From assembly GCA_050698355.1 (NCBI GenBank), contig JBOHBN010000429.1, positions 1 through 22,837 on the forward strand: DNA of 22,837 bases, read 5' to 3'. This document shows positions 8,084-14,471 of this stretch, piece after piece. Within the stretch, counting starts at the first letter, position 1; each line of letters begins with the position of its first letter. The notes below the pieces were generated by a model that did no database searches, had not been told where the DNA came from, and was given only the letters and a program-made list of their open reading frames with translations. Made by a program: the position numbers and the translations under genes. The DNA comes from JBOHBN01 sp050698355 (GTDB taxonomy: Bacteria > Actinomycetota > Actinomycetes > Streptosporangiales > WHST01).

Positions 8084-9102
8084 GTGCTCGCCCCGATCCG
8101 TTCCCTGGCCAGTCGCGTACGCACGTCCGGCTCCAAGTGACAGCGAATCGCGTGGCCGGCGGCTATCTCCTCCAGCTCCGGACGCTCCCGTGCGCACCGT
8201 CCACCGGGCACAAGCTCGGCGAACCCGCACCTTGGCTGGAAGACGCAGCCCGGCGCGAGCTGCAAGGGTGACGGCGGCGTACCCGGAATCGGCCGCATCC
8301 GGGCAGGGCGCTCACTGTCCAGGCGCGGTAACGAGGTCAGCAGCCCCCACGTGTACGGCATCTGCGGGTCGTGGAAGACGTTTCGAACGTCGCCCTTCTC
8401 GACAATCCGGGCGCCGTACATGACGACCACGTCATCCGCCATGCCCGCCACGACACCGAGGTCGTGGGTGATGAGGACGATCGCCGTGCCGAACTCCGCC
8501 TGCAGCGAACGAAGAAGATCCAGTATTTGCGCCTGCACGGTGACGTCGAGCGCGGTCGTCTGCTCGTCGGCGATGAGGAGATCGGGATCGTTGATGAGCG
8601 CCATGGCGATCATCGCCCGCTGCCGCATCCCTCCGGACATCTGGTGCGGGTACTCGTCGATACGGCTGCGCGGGTTCGGGATGCCGACCTTCTGCAGCAT
8701 CTCGACCGCCCGCGCTCGCGCGGCGGACCCTGTTATGGACTGGTGGACGCGCGCGGCCTCGACCAGTTGGTCACCCACGGTAAAGAAGGGATGCAGGGAT
8801 GACAACGGATCCTGGAATATCATCGCCATCCGCTGCCCACGCAGTTGACGGAGTCGGGCCTCATCCGCGCCGACGAGCTCCTCGCCGTCCAAGTGGATGG
8901 ACCCGCTCACCGCCGTACGAGCCGGGTCATGCAGACCCATGATCGCCTCGCTCGTGACGCTCTTGCCCGACCCGGACTCGCCCACGATCGCAAGCGTTCG
9001 CCCACTCTCGACTGAGAACGAGACGCCGTCCACGGCCCGGACGACACCGTCTTCCGTCGAGAATGCAACCCTCAGGTCGTCCACCCACAAGGACGCGCTC
9101 AT
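8080..9102 (-). CDS. dppD: Peptide ABC transporter ATPase (DppD/OppD type)
   Basis: This 340-residue ATPase has Walker A G-E-S-G-S-G-K-S (41-48), Q-loop Gln97, signature M-S-G-G-M-R-Q-R (155-162), Walker B L-L-I-A-D-E with Glu180, and switch His213. The residue after the Walker B Glu is Gln, where Pro is usual (D-E-Q-T-T-A-L-D); this is a mild departure. The C-terminal domain has Cys286, 292, 303 and 321 in the G-C-V-F-x-x-R-C arrangement. In homologous Dpp ATPases this can hold an iron-sulfur cluster. ATG 9100-9102 follows GGAAG at eight bases. It is also overlapped by the stop of a small upstream frame (9099-9443), which otherwise leaves a 362-bp gap to the permease gene. Confidence 0.95.
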   Translation of the reverse strand: MSASLWVDDLRVAFSTEDGVVRAVDGVSFSVESGRTLAIVGESGSGKSVTSEAIMGLHDPARTAVSGSIHLDGEELVGADEARLRQLRGQRMAMIFQDPLSSLHPFFTVGDQLVEAARVHQSITGSAARARAVEMLQKVGIPNPRSRIDEYPHQMSGGMRQRAMIAMALINDPDLLIADEQTTALDVTVQAQILDLLRSLQAEFGTAIVLITHDLGVVAGMADDVVVMYGARIVEKGDVRNVFHDPQMPYTWGLLTSLPRLDSERPARMRPIPGTPPSPLQLAPGCVFQPRCGFAELVPGGRCARERPELEEIAAGHAIRCHLEPDVRTRLARERIGAST

Positions 9103-9443
9103 CCGCAGGTCTTCCGACTCATCTGCACGTCTTTCGACTTATGTGGGGAAACGACCGCAACACGCCTGGGGCGCCCGTTCATTTCCCGACTTTTCTGGAA
9201 CAACGTCCCTGTGCCGAACCGTCGGCGGGTGGGGTACGCGGGGTCAGCGTGCTGCTGAAGGATGGGTACGGCCGAGTGGTCGAGAGCGATACGACTCTCC
9301 GCGGCCCGCGGGTTGCTACCGACCACTCGGCGCGGCCCGCGCCCAGCGGACCGATCACCGCCGCGACCTCCCACGGTGAGTTCGTACTTTCCCACAACCT
9401 CCAGGTAGTGGGAAGTCGGTAGCGAGTTACATGCTGTGATCAT
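9099..9443 (-). CDS. Possible small ORF filling the gap between permease and ATPase genes (114 aa, unproven)
   Basis: I do not recognise this product. In favour: ATG 9441-9443 has GAGGGA five bases upstream, begins 21 bp after the permease stop, and the frame's TGA overlaps the next ATPase start as ATGA. This is the same 4-bp overlap used twice further down the operon. Against: the protein is rich in Arg, Gly and Ser with no hydrophobic core or known motif. By hand count, about 34 of 114 codons end in A or T, against 5 of the first 30 in the adjacent ATPase. The DNA is also rich in inverted repeats. It could be a decayed gene, a leader peptide or chance. Confidence 0.25.
   Translation of the reverse strand: MITACNSLPTSHYLEVVGKYELTVGGRGGDRSAGRGPRRVVGSNPRAAESRIALDHSAVPILQQHADPAYPTRRRFGTGTLFQKSREMNGRPRRVAVVSPHKSKDVQMSRKTCG
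9271..9331. repeat. Long-stem inverted repeat with nested palindromes in the permease-ATPase gap
   Basis: GCCGAGTGGTCG at 9271-9282 is exactly complementary to CGACCACTCGGC at 9320-9331 (12-bp arms, 37-base loop). The loop holds a second short pair (GAGAG/CTCTC around 9282-9299) and a perfect palindrome CCGCGG-C-CCGCGG at 9299-9311. A 10-bp direct repeat GCGGCCCGCG occurs at 9301-9310 and 9332-9341. The transcript of the operon could fold strongly here. No T-run follows on either strand. Confidence 0.6.
9389..9414 (-). repeat. Hairpin just downstream of the permease gene
   Basis: TTCCCAC (9389-9395) pairs exactly with GTGGGAA (9408-9414) across a 12-base loop. It lies about 50 bases after the permease stop codon, where it could stabilise the 3' end of the permease part of the message or reduce read-through into the ATPase genes. 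There is no T-run, so a standard intrinsic terminator is not claimed. Confidence 0.4.
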
Positions 9444-9464
9444 TTCAGTCCCTCGTCGATCCGT

Positions 9465-10457
9465 TCATTCACCGACTCGCACCCGCGGGTCGATAAGCCC
9501 GTAGAGCAGATCGACCACCAGATTGGCGACGATGATGAACGACGCGGCGACGAGTACCACGGCGGTGATGACCGGCAGGTCCGCCGAGGTCACCGACTGC
9601 AGCGCGAGCTTCCCCAGCCCGGGCAGCGCGAAGATGGTCTCGGTGATCACCACGCCACCGAGCAGCTGGCCGAGATCGACGCCCGTCGCCGTGACGATCG
9701 GGGTGAGGCTTGCTCGCAGTGCGTGCTTGAAGATCACCTTCCCTCGCTTGAGCCCCTTGGCGCGCGCCGTGCGAATATAGTCCTCGCCGAGGGTGTCAAG
9801 CATCTGGTTGCGGGTCAGCCGCGCATAGAACGCGGCGAACACTGCCGCGAGCGTTGCCCACGGCAGGATGAACGACTTGAACCAGGCCACCGGGTCGTCG
9901 CTGAAGGGCGTGTAGGACGGGTACGCCATGATCCGCAGCTTGAAGACGACGAGGTACAGCAGCACCAGGCCGATGAAAAAAGTGGGGAACGAGTAGCCGA
10001 TGAGCGCACCGCTCATCGACACCCGGTCCTGCCAGCGGCCGCGTCTCAGCGCGGCCACGACTCCTACCACGACGCCGACGCCGAGCCACAACACGCACGC
10101 TCCGACGGCCTCGGTCGCGGTCACCGGCAATCGCTTCGCGATCAGGTGAGTGACGTTCTCGCCACGGGCGAAGGAGTAACCCAGACAGGGGGCGGGGCAC
10201 TCGAACGTCGCGGTACCCGAGCCGTACGTCCGACCGGCGAAGACCCCCTTCACGAACGTGCCGTACTGCACGTAGAGCGGCTTGTCGTAGCCCAGCCTGA
10301 CCTCGTTGGCGTGGATGACCTCGGGGGTACACGACTTGCCGCAGGTCAACGCCGCCGGGTTGACCGGCAGAGCCGCGAACAGCAGGAACACCAAGATGCT
10401 CAACGCGATGAGCGTCAGGAACATAGCGACGATCCGCCGGACGACGTAATACCCCAC
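9465..10457 (-). CDS. dppB: Peptide ABC transporter permease (DppB/OppB type)
   Basis: This 330-residue membrane protein has a first TM helix at about 10-30 and several more, including about 117-137 and 150-172. The EAA loop (about 225-250, E-D-Y-I-R-T-A-R-A-K-G-L) contacts the ATPases. A final helix precedes D-L-L-Y-G-L-I-D-P-R-V-R, the standard end of DppB permeases. The large external loop has two C-x3-C pairs (Cys39/Cys43 and Cys87/Cys91), which I believe are common in actinobacterial DppB proteins and may form disulfides. The start is GTG 10455-10457 with GGAGGAGG five bases upstream, a very strong ribosome site. It lies 79 bp after the solute-binding protein gene. Confidence 0.95.
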   Translation of the reverse strand: MGYYVVRRIVAMFLTLIALSILVFLLFAALPVNPAALTCGKSCTPEVIHANEVRLGYDKPLYVQYGTFVKGVFAGRTYGSGTATFECPAPCLGYSFARGENVTHLIAKRLPVTATEAVGACVLWLGVGVVVGVVAALRRGRWQDRVSMSGALIGYSFPTFFIGLVLLYLVVFKLRIMAYPSYTPFSDDPVAWFKSFILPWATLAAVFAAFYARLTRNQMLDTLGEDYIRTARAKGLKRGKVIFKHALRASLTPIVTATGVDLGQLLGGVVITETIFALPGLGKLALQSVTSADLPVITAVVLVAASFIIVANLVVDLLYGLIDPRVRVGE

Positions 10458-10536
10458 GACTTCCTCCTCCCCCGAGCACCCTGGTACGGGATTCAGGCGA
10501 CCGGCCCGCCGACAGCGGGCCGACCGCCTGCGTTCG

Positions 10537-12288
10537 TCAGCCCTTCACGTAGAGATCTGCGTACGGCCACGAGCCATCAGGCGTCCACATGTACACATGA
10601 CCGTTCTTACCCTGCGCCGTACCGATCTTGGAACCCGCGAGGCGTTGCGCCCGGCCGTACCGCACGGGGACCGCCCATGCCTTCGCCATCGCCTCCTTGT
10701 TGAGCTGCTTCCACGTTTCGCTCTGCTTGTCCCGGTTGAGTTGGGCTTTCGCCGCCTCGCACCTCTTGTCGAACTGCTTGTCGTTGGCTCGCGACATCGA
10801 CCAACCACCTCCGGTCTCGAAGAGCGACGGGATGACAGTCGACGCGTTCGGCCAGTCACTCGCCCACGCCGTCCACTCCAGCTCGTTCTCGGTCTTCGGG
10901 TTGAGCTCGAACTCGTTGCGCTTCCCGTGCTGCAGTGGGTTGAGGTCGACGTTGATACCCGCTCTCGCCAGCGATGCCTTGATCGATGCGGCCTCCTTGT
11001 CTTCGACAGGTGAGGTCGCGTAGTCGTAGGTGATGGTCGGCATCGGCTTGCCGGATTCCTTGATCAACTTCTTCGCCAGAGCCGGGTCACCCGTCGGTGG
11101 AATCTTCTGGCCGAACATGGTGGTCCACAAGCCGGTCTTCGCGTAATCCTTGGCCAGGTTCGGGCTGATCACGCCATCGGCAAGGTCACCGGCGTACTTG
11201 CCACCGTCGATCTTGAGGATCTGCGCGCGGTTCAGCGCGACCTGGATCGCCTGACGCTGCTTCAGGCTGGTCACGTGGCTGGAGTTGATCGCCAGCATGT
11301 ACACGTACGGGTTCAGCACGTTCACGCGCCGGGATGCGTACCGCGAGTCGTTGAACACCTCGGAGAGCGAGGTCGTCCCGAGCTGATCGCGGGAGATCGC
11401 CATCTGGTCCGCGCCTGCGTCGGCCTTCATCCGTTGGTCGATGACGGTCGGCTGGAGCGAGAACTTCATGACAATTTTGTCGGGGTACGCCGGCCGGTAC
11501 GGATCGGTCTTGTGGCTCCAGTGCGGGTTGCGTACCAGGACGAGCTGCTCGCCCTTGCTGTACTCCGAGATCTTGTAGGGCCCGTCGGAGAAGATGTCGT
11601 CGTCGTACTGCTCGCCGGTGTCCTTCGCCTTCGGCACCGCACCAAACGCGGGCATCGACACGGTGTAGTTGAAGTCGCCCACAGGTCGGTTCAGGTGGAA
11701 CGTGATGGTCGAGCCGTCGGCCGAGCATTCAACGGCCTTGTCGTACGCGGCCGTGTTGTTGCCGGACTTCTCGTACGGCCCCTTGTAGACCGACGTGCCG
11801 TCTTTCGCCTTCGGGATGTCCAGGAACTGGATCGCATACGTCGGACCGTCGGTGATCACCGTCTGCGCGAATGTCCTCGAGATGCCGTACTTGATATCCG
11901 CGCAGGTCACGGGCGATCCGTCCTGCCACTTGGCGCCGCTACGAAGGCCGAAGGCCCAGGTCCGGCCGCCGTCGGAGGGCTTGCCCGTCCCCTTCGCCAG
12001 GTCGCCGACGAGCTGCGTCGCCTCGTCGGCGTTCGGGCTGAGCTTGTACGCGGTCAGCGTGCGGACCAGGTACGCGCTCTCGAACGCGAAGTCTTCGCCG
12101 ACGTAGTCCCGTTGCGGGTCGAGGTGGTCGATCTGGTCGCTCTGGGTGAGGATCGTGAGCGTGCCGCCCTTGTGCGGCCCGCTGTCCCCACCGGATTCAC
12201 CGGTTCCGCCGCCCCCACTACACGCGGACATGGCGAGGAGTGCCAACACCGCGGCAGCCGGCACGAACGCCGTTCTTGCCCTGTTCAT
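10537..12288 (-). CDS. Family-5 solute-binding lipoprotein of a peptide-type ABC transporter
   Basis: This 583-residue precursor has a lipoprotein signal (M-N-R-A-R-T then a hydrophobic segment) and lipobox M-S-A-C23, followed by a Gly/Ser linker. The mature part carries SBP_bac_5 hallmarks: G-G-T-L-T-I-L near the N-terminus, W-x-F-x-L-R-x-G-A-K-W-Q-D-G-S-P-V-T, and D-G-P-Y-K-I. Family members bind di- and oligopeptides, nickel chelates, opines or oligosaccharides, so the ligand cannot be read from the sequence. The adjacent D-aminopeptidase and isoaspartyl peptidase point to peptides. ATG 12286-12288 has AAGGAG nearby. The gene lies between the two permease genes, 42 bp after the first, instead of leading the operon. 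Confidence 0.95.
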   Translation of the reverse strand: MNRARTAFVPAAAVLALLAMSACSGGGGTGESGGDSGPHKGGTLTILTQSDQIDHLDPQRDYVGEDFAFESAYLVRTLTAYKLSPNADEATQLVGDLAKGTGKPSDGGRTWAFGLRSGAKWQDGSPVTCADIKYGISRTFAQTVITDGPTYAIQFLDIPKAKDGTSVYKGPYEKSGNNTAAYDKAVECSADGSTITFHLNRPVGDFNYTVSMPAFGAVPKAKDTGEQYDDDIFSDGPYKISEYSKGEQLVLVRNPHWSHKTDPYRPAYPDKIVMKFSLQPTVIDQRMKADAGADQMAISRDQLGTTSLSEVFNDSRYASRRVNVLNPYVYMLAINSSHVTSLKQRQAIQVALNRAQILKIDGGKYAGDLADGVISPNLAKDYAKTGLWTTMFGQKIPPTGDPALAKKLIKESGKPMPTITYDYATSPVEDKEAASIKASLARAGINVDLNPLQHGKRNEFELNPKTENELEWTAWASDWPNASTVIPSLFETGGGWSMSRANDKQFDKRCEAAKAQLNRDKQSETWKQLNKEAMAKAWAVPVRYGRAQRLAGSKIGTAQGKNGHVYMWTPDGSWPYADLYVKG

Positions 12289-12330
12289 AGCCCTTCTCCT
12301 TCGTACGCCTAGGTCCAGTGCTCGGCAGGG

Positions 12331-13302
12331 TCAGGTGCGCCTCCCTCGTGGGTCCAGGGCATCCCGCAGCGAGTCGCCGAGCAGGTTGAACGCGAGCACG
12401 ACGATGAACAGAGAGGTGCCGGGGATGAACAGGTAGAGCGGGTCGACCTGGTAGTAGGCCACGGAGTCGGCCAGCATCTTGCCCCACGTCGCGGTCGGTT
12501 CGACGACGCCGACACCGAGGAATGACAGTGCCGCCTCGAGCGCGATGTAGACCGGCAGCAGTAACGTCGTGTAGACGATGATCGGGACCCACAGGTTGGG
12601 CAGCAGCTCATGCAGCAGGATCCGCGGTGTCCGCGCGCCGAGGGACACCGCGGCCTCGGCGAACTCCCGTTCCCGCAGGCTCAGCACCTGCCCCCTCACG
12701 ATGCGTGCGATCGCCGGCCACCCGAAGAGCGCGAACGCCAGGATGAGGAAGACGATGCGCGCCGTGTTGCCCTGCAGGCCGAACACGTGGTTCAGCAGCT
12801 GGACGAGAACCGGGCTGAGCGCGAGGAACAGCAACAGCTGCGGGAAGCTCAAGATCAGGTCCATCAGCCGCCCGAGCAGCGTGTCGATCCGGCCGCCGAG
12901 GTAACCGGCGACGAGCCCGACGCCTCCACCGATCACCACGGTGAACACCGTGCCGATCGACGCGATCAGCAGCGAGACGCGCGATCCGTACAGGAGCCGA
13001 GCCAGGATGTCGCGACCCGTCGACGGTTCGACTCCGAGCGGATGCCGCAGGCTGATCCCGCTATGCAGCGGTCCTTCCTTGGGAAGGGCGCCGTCGCCGA
13101 TGAGGTTGCTGTGCAGGTCGTTGGGTTGCAGGCCCAGCAGGTGCGTGATGACCGGTGCGGCAGCCGCGACGACCCCGACGAGCACGATAACGATCAGGCT
13201 TGCCATCGCGATCTTGTCCCGACGCAGCCTCGACCAGGCGATCTGTTTGAGGGGCCGCCCCGCCACGGTCGGTCCCTGACTGGTCTGCGTCGCGACTGCC
13301 AT
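12331..13302 (-). CDS. dppC: Peptide ABC transporter permease (DppC/OppC type)
   Basis: This 323-residue permease has a cytoplasmic N-terminus and a first TM helix at about 33-53. The conserved DppC segment H-P-L-G-x-x-x-x-T-G-R-D-I-L-A-R-L-L-Y-G-S-R-V-S-L is at 87-111, and further helices follow. The EAA loop is at about 213-235 (E-F-A-E-A-A-V-S-L-G-A). The C-terminus D-S-L-R-D-A-L-D-P-R is typical. ATG 13300-13302 has GGAGG about twelve bases upstream, which is rather far. It is the first gene of the minus-strand operon. The operon faces away from the RpiR regulator across 154 bases, so that regulator is the obvious candidate controller. Confidence 0.95.
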   Translation of the reverse strand: MAVATQTSQGPTVAGRPLKQIAWSRLRRDKIAMASLIVIVLVGVVAAAAPVITHLLGLQPNDLHSNLIGDGALPKEGPLHSGISLRHPLGVEPSTGRDILARLLYGSRVSLLIASIGTVFTVVIGGGVGLVAGYLGGRIDTLLGRLMDLILSFPQLLLFLALSPVLVQLLNHVFGLQGNTARIVFLILAFALFGWPAIARIVRGQVLSLREREFAEAAVSLGARTPRILLHELLPNLWVPIIVYTTLLLPVYIALEAALSFLGVGVVEPTATWGKMLADSVAYYQVDPLYLFIPGTSLFIVVLAFNLLGDSLRDALDPRGRRT

Positions 13303-13456
13303 CGACGAGGCGGCCTCCGGTTCTCACGCGACTGCGGTTACAGGCTGCCGACACGCATGACGGCAGCACTGCGCTGTCGATGCTATTGCAAACTGCCTGC
13401 CATGATGAAGATGTGTTGGTTTCATTTCAGCCACGACCGGTGCGTAGGAAGCTGGT
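13303..13456. promoter_or_regulatory. Divergent promoter region between transporter operon and RpiR regulator
   Basis: These 154 bases must hold the start sites of both transcription units. The segment 13381-13430 is clearly more AT-rich than its surroundings. It contains TTGCAA at 13386-13391, a candidate -35 for the plus strand with only a weak -10 17 bases on. It also contains a tandem TTTCATTTCA at 13420-13429 (TGAAATGAAA on the other strand). TGAAA-type half-sites would suit an RpiR-family regulator, but there is no full palindrome. The nine bases TCATTTCAG recur at 9439-9447, just before the ATPase gene block. Confidence 0.45.
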
Positions 13457-14353
13457 GTGGTGGACACGAGCATGCTGAAGACAGCCGCGCACGCGGCGAC
13501 GATCGCCGAACTCGCCCGCGGGCATATGGACGCGCTCAGTCCCGCCGAACGCAGGGTGGCCAGGACGCTACTTTCCGACTACCCGAGCGCAGGGTTGTCG
13601 ACCGCAGCCGACCTGGCTAGGCGCGCATCCACCAGCGCGCCTTCCGTGGTGAGGTTCGCGACCAGGCTCGGGCTCGACGGGTTCAGCGAGTTGCAGGGTC
13701 GGCTCCGAACCGAGCTGACGGTACGACGGGAGAGCCCCGCACGGCGAGCCCGGAGCAACCCCGGTCGGGGCACGGCAGCCGAGCTGACGGACCAGAACGC
13801 GGCGCACCGCGCCGATCTCATCACCGAGTCGATAGCCAGCGTTCCATCGTCCGAGATCGACGCCACCGTGCGCGCGCTCTCCGATATCTCCGGGGCTGTG
13901 CTGCTCGCAGGCGGGTACTTCAGCAGTCTGATTGCGCGGTACTTCGGTCTACAGCTGTCGCAAGTGCGCCCCGGGGTGTACTACGTCGGCGAGCCCATGC
14001 ACCGCGACGTCAACTATCTGCTCGGCGTGGGCAAGCGCGACGTCCTCGTCGCGTTCGACCTACGCAGGTACGAGTCCGACACCATCGCGTTGGCCCAGGA
14101 GGCGAAGCGGCGCGGATGCACGACGATCGTGGTCACCGACGAGTGGCTCTCCCCCGCGTCCACGTACGCCGACGTCGTGCTTCCCGTCCCCACCGAGGCG
14201 TCTCACTTCGACAGCCTGGTGCCGGTGCTCAGTCTGGTGGAAAGCCTGATGCCCGCAGTCGTGGGCGCAATAGGGCCCGCGGCCGTCCAGCAGATGGCCG
14301 AGTGGGAGGCGCTCAGCAACCCGCGCCGGCGCAAGCTCGCCGACGATGAATGA
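13457..14353 (+). CDS. RpiR-family (HTH_6 + SIS) transcriptional regulator
   Basis: This 298-residue protein has an N-terminal RpiR helix-turn-helix at about 25-90. Its pattern is L-S-P-A-E-R-R-V-A-R-T-L-L ... A-A-D-L-A-R-R-A-S-T-S-A-P-S-V-V-R-F-A-T-R-L-G-L. The C-terminal SIS domain covers about 135-265 (A-V-L-L-A-G-G-Y-F-S-S; D-V-L-V-A-F-D-L-R-R-Y; T-T-I-V-V-T-D-E; A-D-V-V-L-P-V-P). SIS domains of this family sense sugar phosphates or related metabolites. GTG 13457 has AGGAAG shortly upstream; GTG 13460 is equally possible. It is divergent from the transporter operon and directly precedes the sugar-acid operon, so it probably regulates both. Whether it represses or activates cannot be told. 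Confidence 0.93.
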   Translation: MVDTSMLKTAAHAATIAELARGHMDALSPAERRVARTLLSDYPSAGLSTAADLARRASTSAPSVVRFATRLGLDGFSELQGRLRTELTVRRESPARRARSNPGRGTAAELTDQNAAHRADLITESIASVPSSEIDATVRALSDISGAVLLAGGYFSSLIARYFGLQLSQVRPGVYYVGEPMHRDVNYLLGVGKRDVLVAFDLRRYESDTIALAQEAKRRGCTTIVVTDEWLSPASTYADVVLPVPTEASHFDSLVPVLSLVESLMPAVVGAIGPAAVQQMAEWEALSNPRRRKLADDE

Positions 14354-14359
14354 CCCGCT

Positions 14360-14374
14360 TACCGGTGGCCGGTA
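14360..14374 (+). terminator. Short hairpin after the RpiR gene
   Basis: TACCGG-TGG-CCGGTA forms a perfect six-base stem with a three-base loop, six bases after the RpiR stop codon. A C-rich stretch follows instead of a T-run. U-tract-less hairpins can act as weak terminators in actinobacteria; assignment here is by position only. Confidence 0.3.
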
Positions 14375-14388
14375 GGTCCCCCACCTCT

Positions 14389-14444
14389 CGCGATCATGAA
14401 ACATCTTCGCAGCCAGGGCGACGAGCATGTTTCATGATCACGGG
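14389..14444. repeat. Palindromic repeat element, copy 1 (upstream of the sugar-acid operon)
   Basis: GATCATGAAACAT (14392-14404) is exactly complementary to ATGTTTCATGATC (14427-14439), with an inner, slightly bulged TTCGC/GCGA pairing, so about 50 bases can fold into one hairpin. Its right arm, 14427-14444 (18 bases ending CACGGG), is repeated exactly, inverted, at 22803-22820 beyond the operon. Reading copy 1 inverted, both copies also share CGTCGC three bases further in. The outer stem is AT-rich, unlike the surroundings. It could be a dispersed REP/MITE-like element, a regulator site or a terminator without a T-run. Confidence 0.75.
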
Positions 14445-14471
14445 AAAGCTCCTGGCTCGTGCAAGGCCCGC

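Noticed and set aside
9103..9464. Nickel/cobalt riboswitch controlling the ATPase genes, suggested by the LarA nickel link
   Set aside because: I could not recognise the conserved four-helix junction; only generic inverted repeats are visible.
10537..12288. Calling the binding protein a nickel binder (NikA) because of the LarA homologue
   Set aside because: Family-5 proteins include NikA, but no nickel-specific residues are recognisable, and the coupled genes are peptidases.
11275..12312. 345-codon plus-strand open frame opposite the solute-binding protein gene
   Set aside because: Antisense, Arg/Val/Gly-rich, no motif. The lipoprotein gene on the other strand is unambiguous.
14389..14444. 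Standard Rho-independent terminator
   Set aside because: The hairpin has an AT-rich outer stem and no T-run after it on either strand, so a classic intrinsic terminator is not supported.
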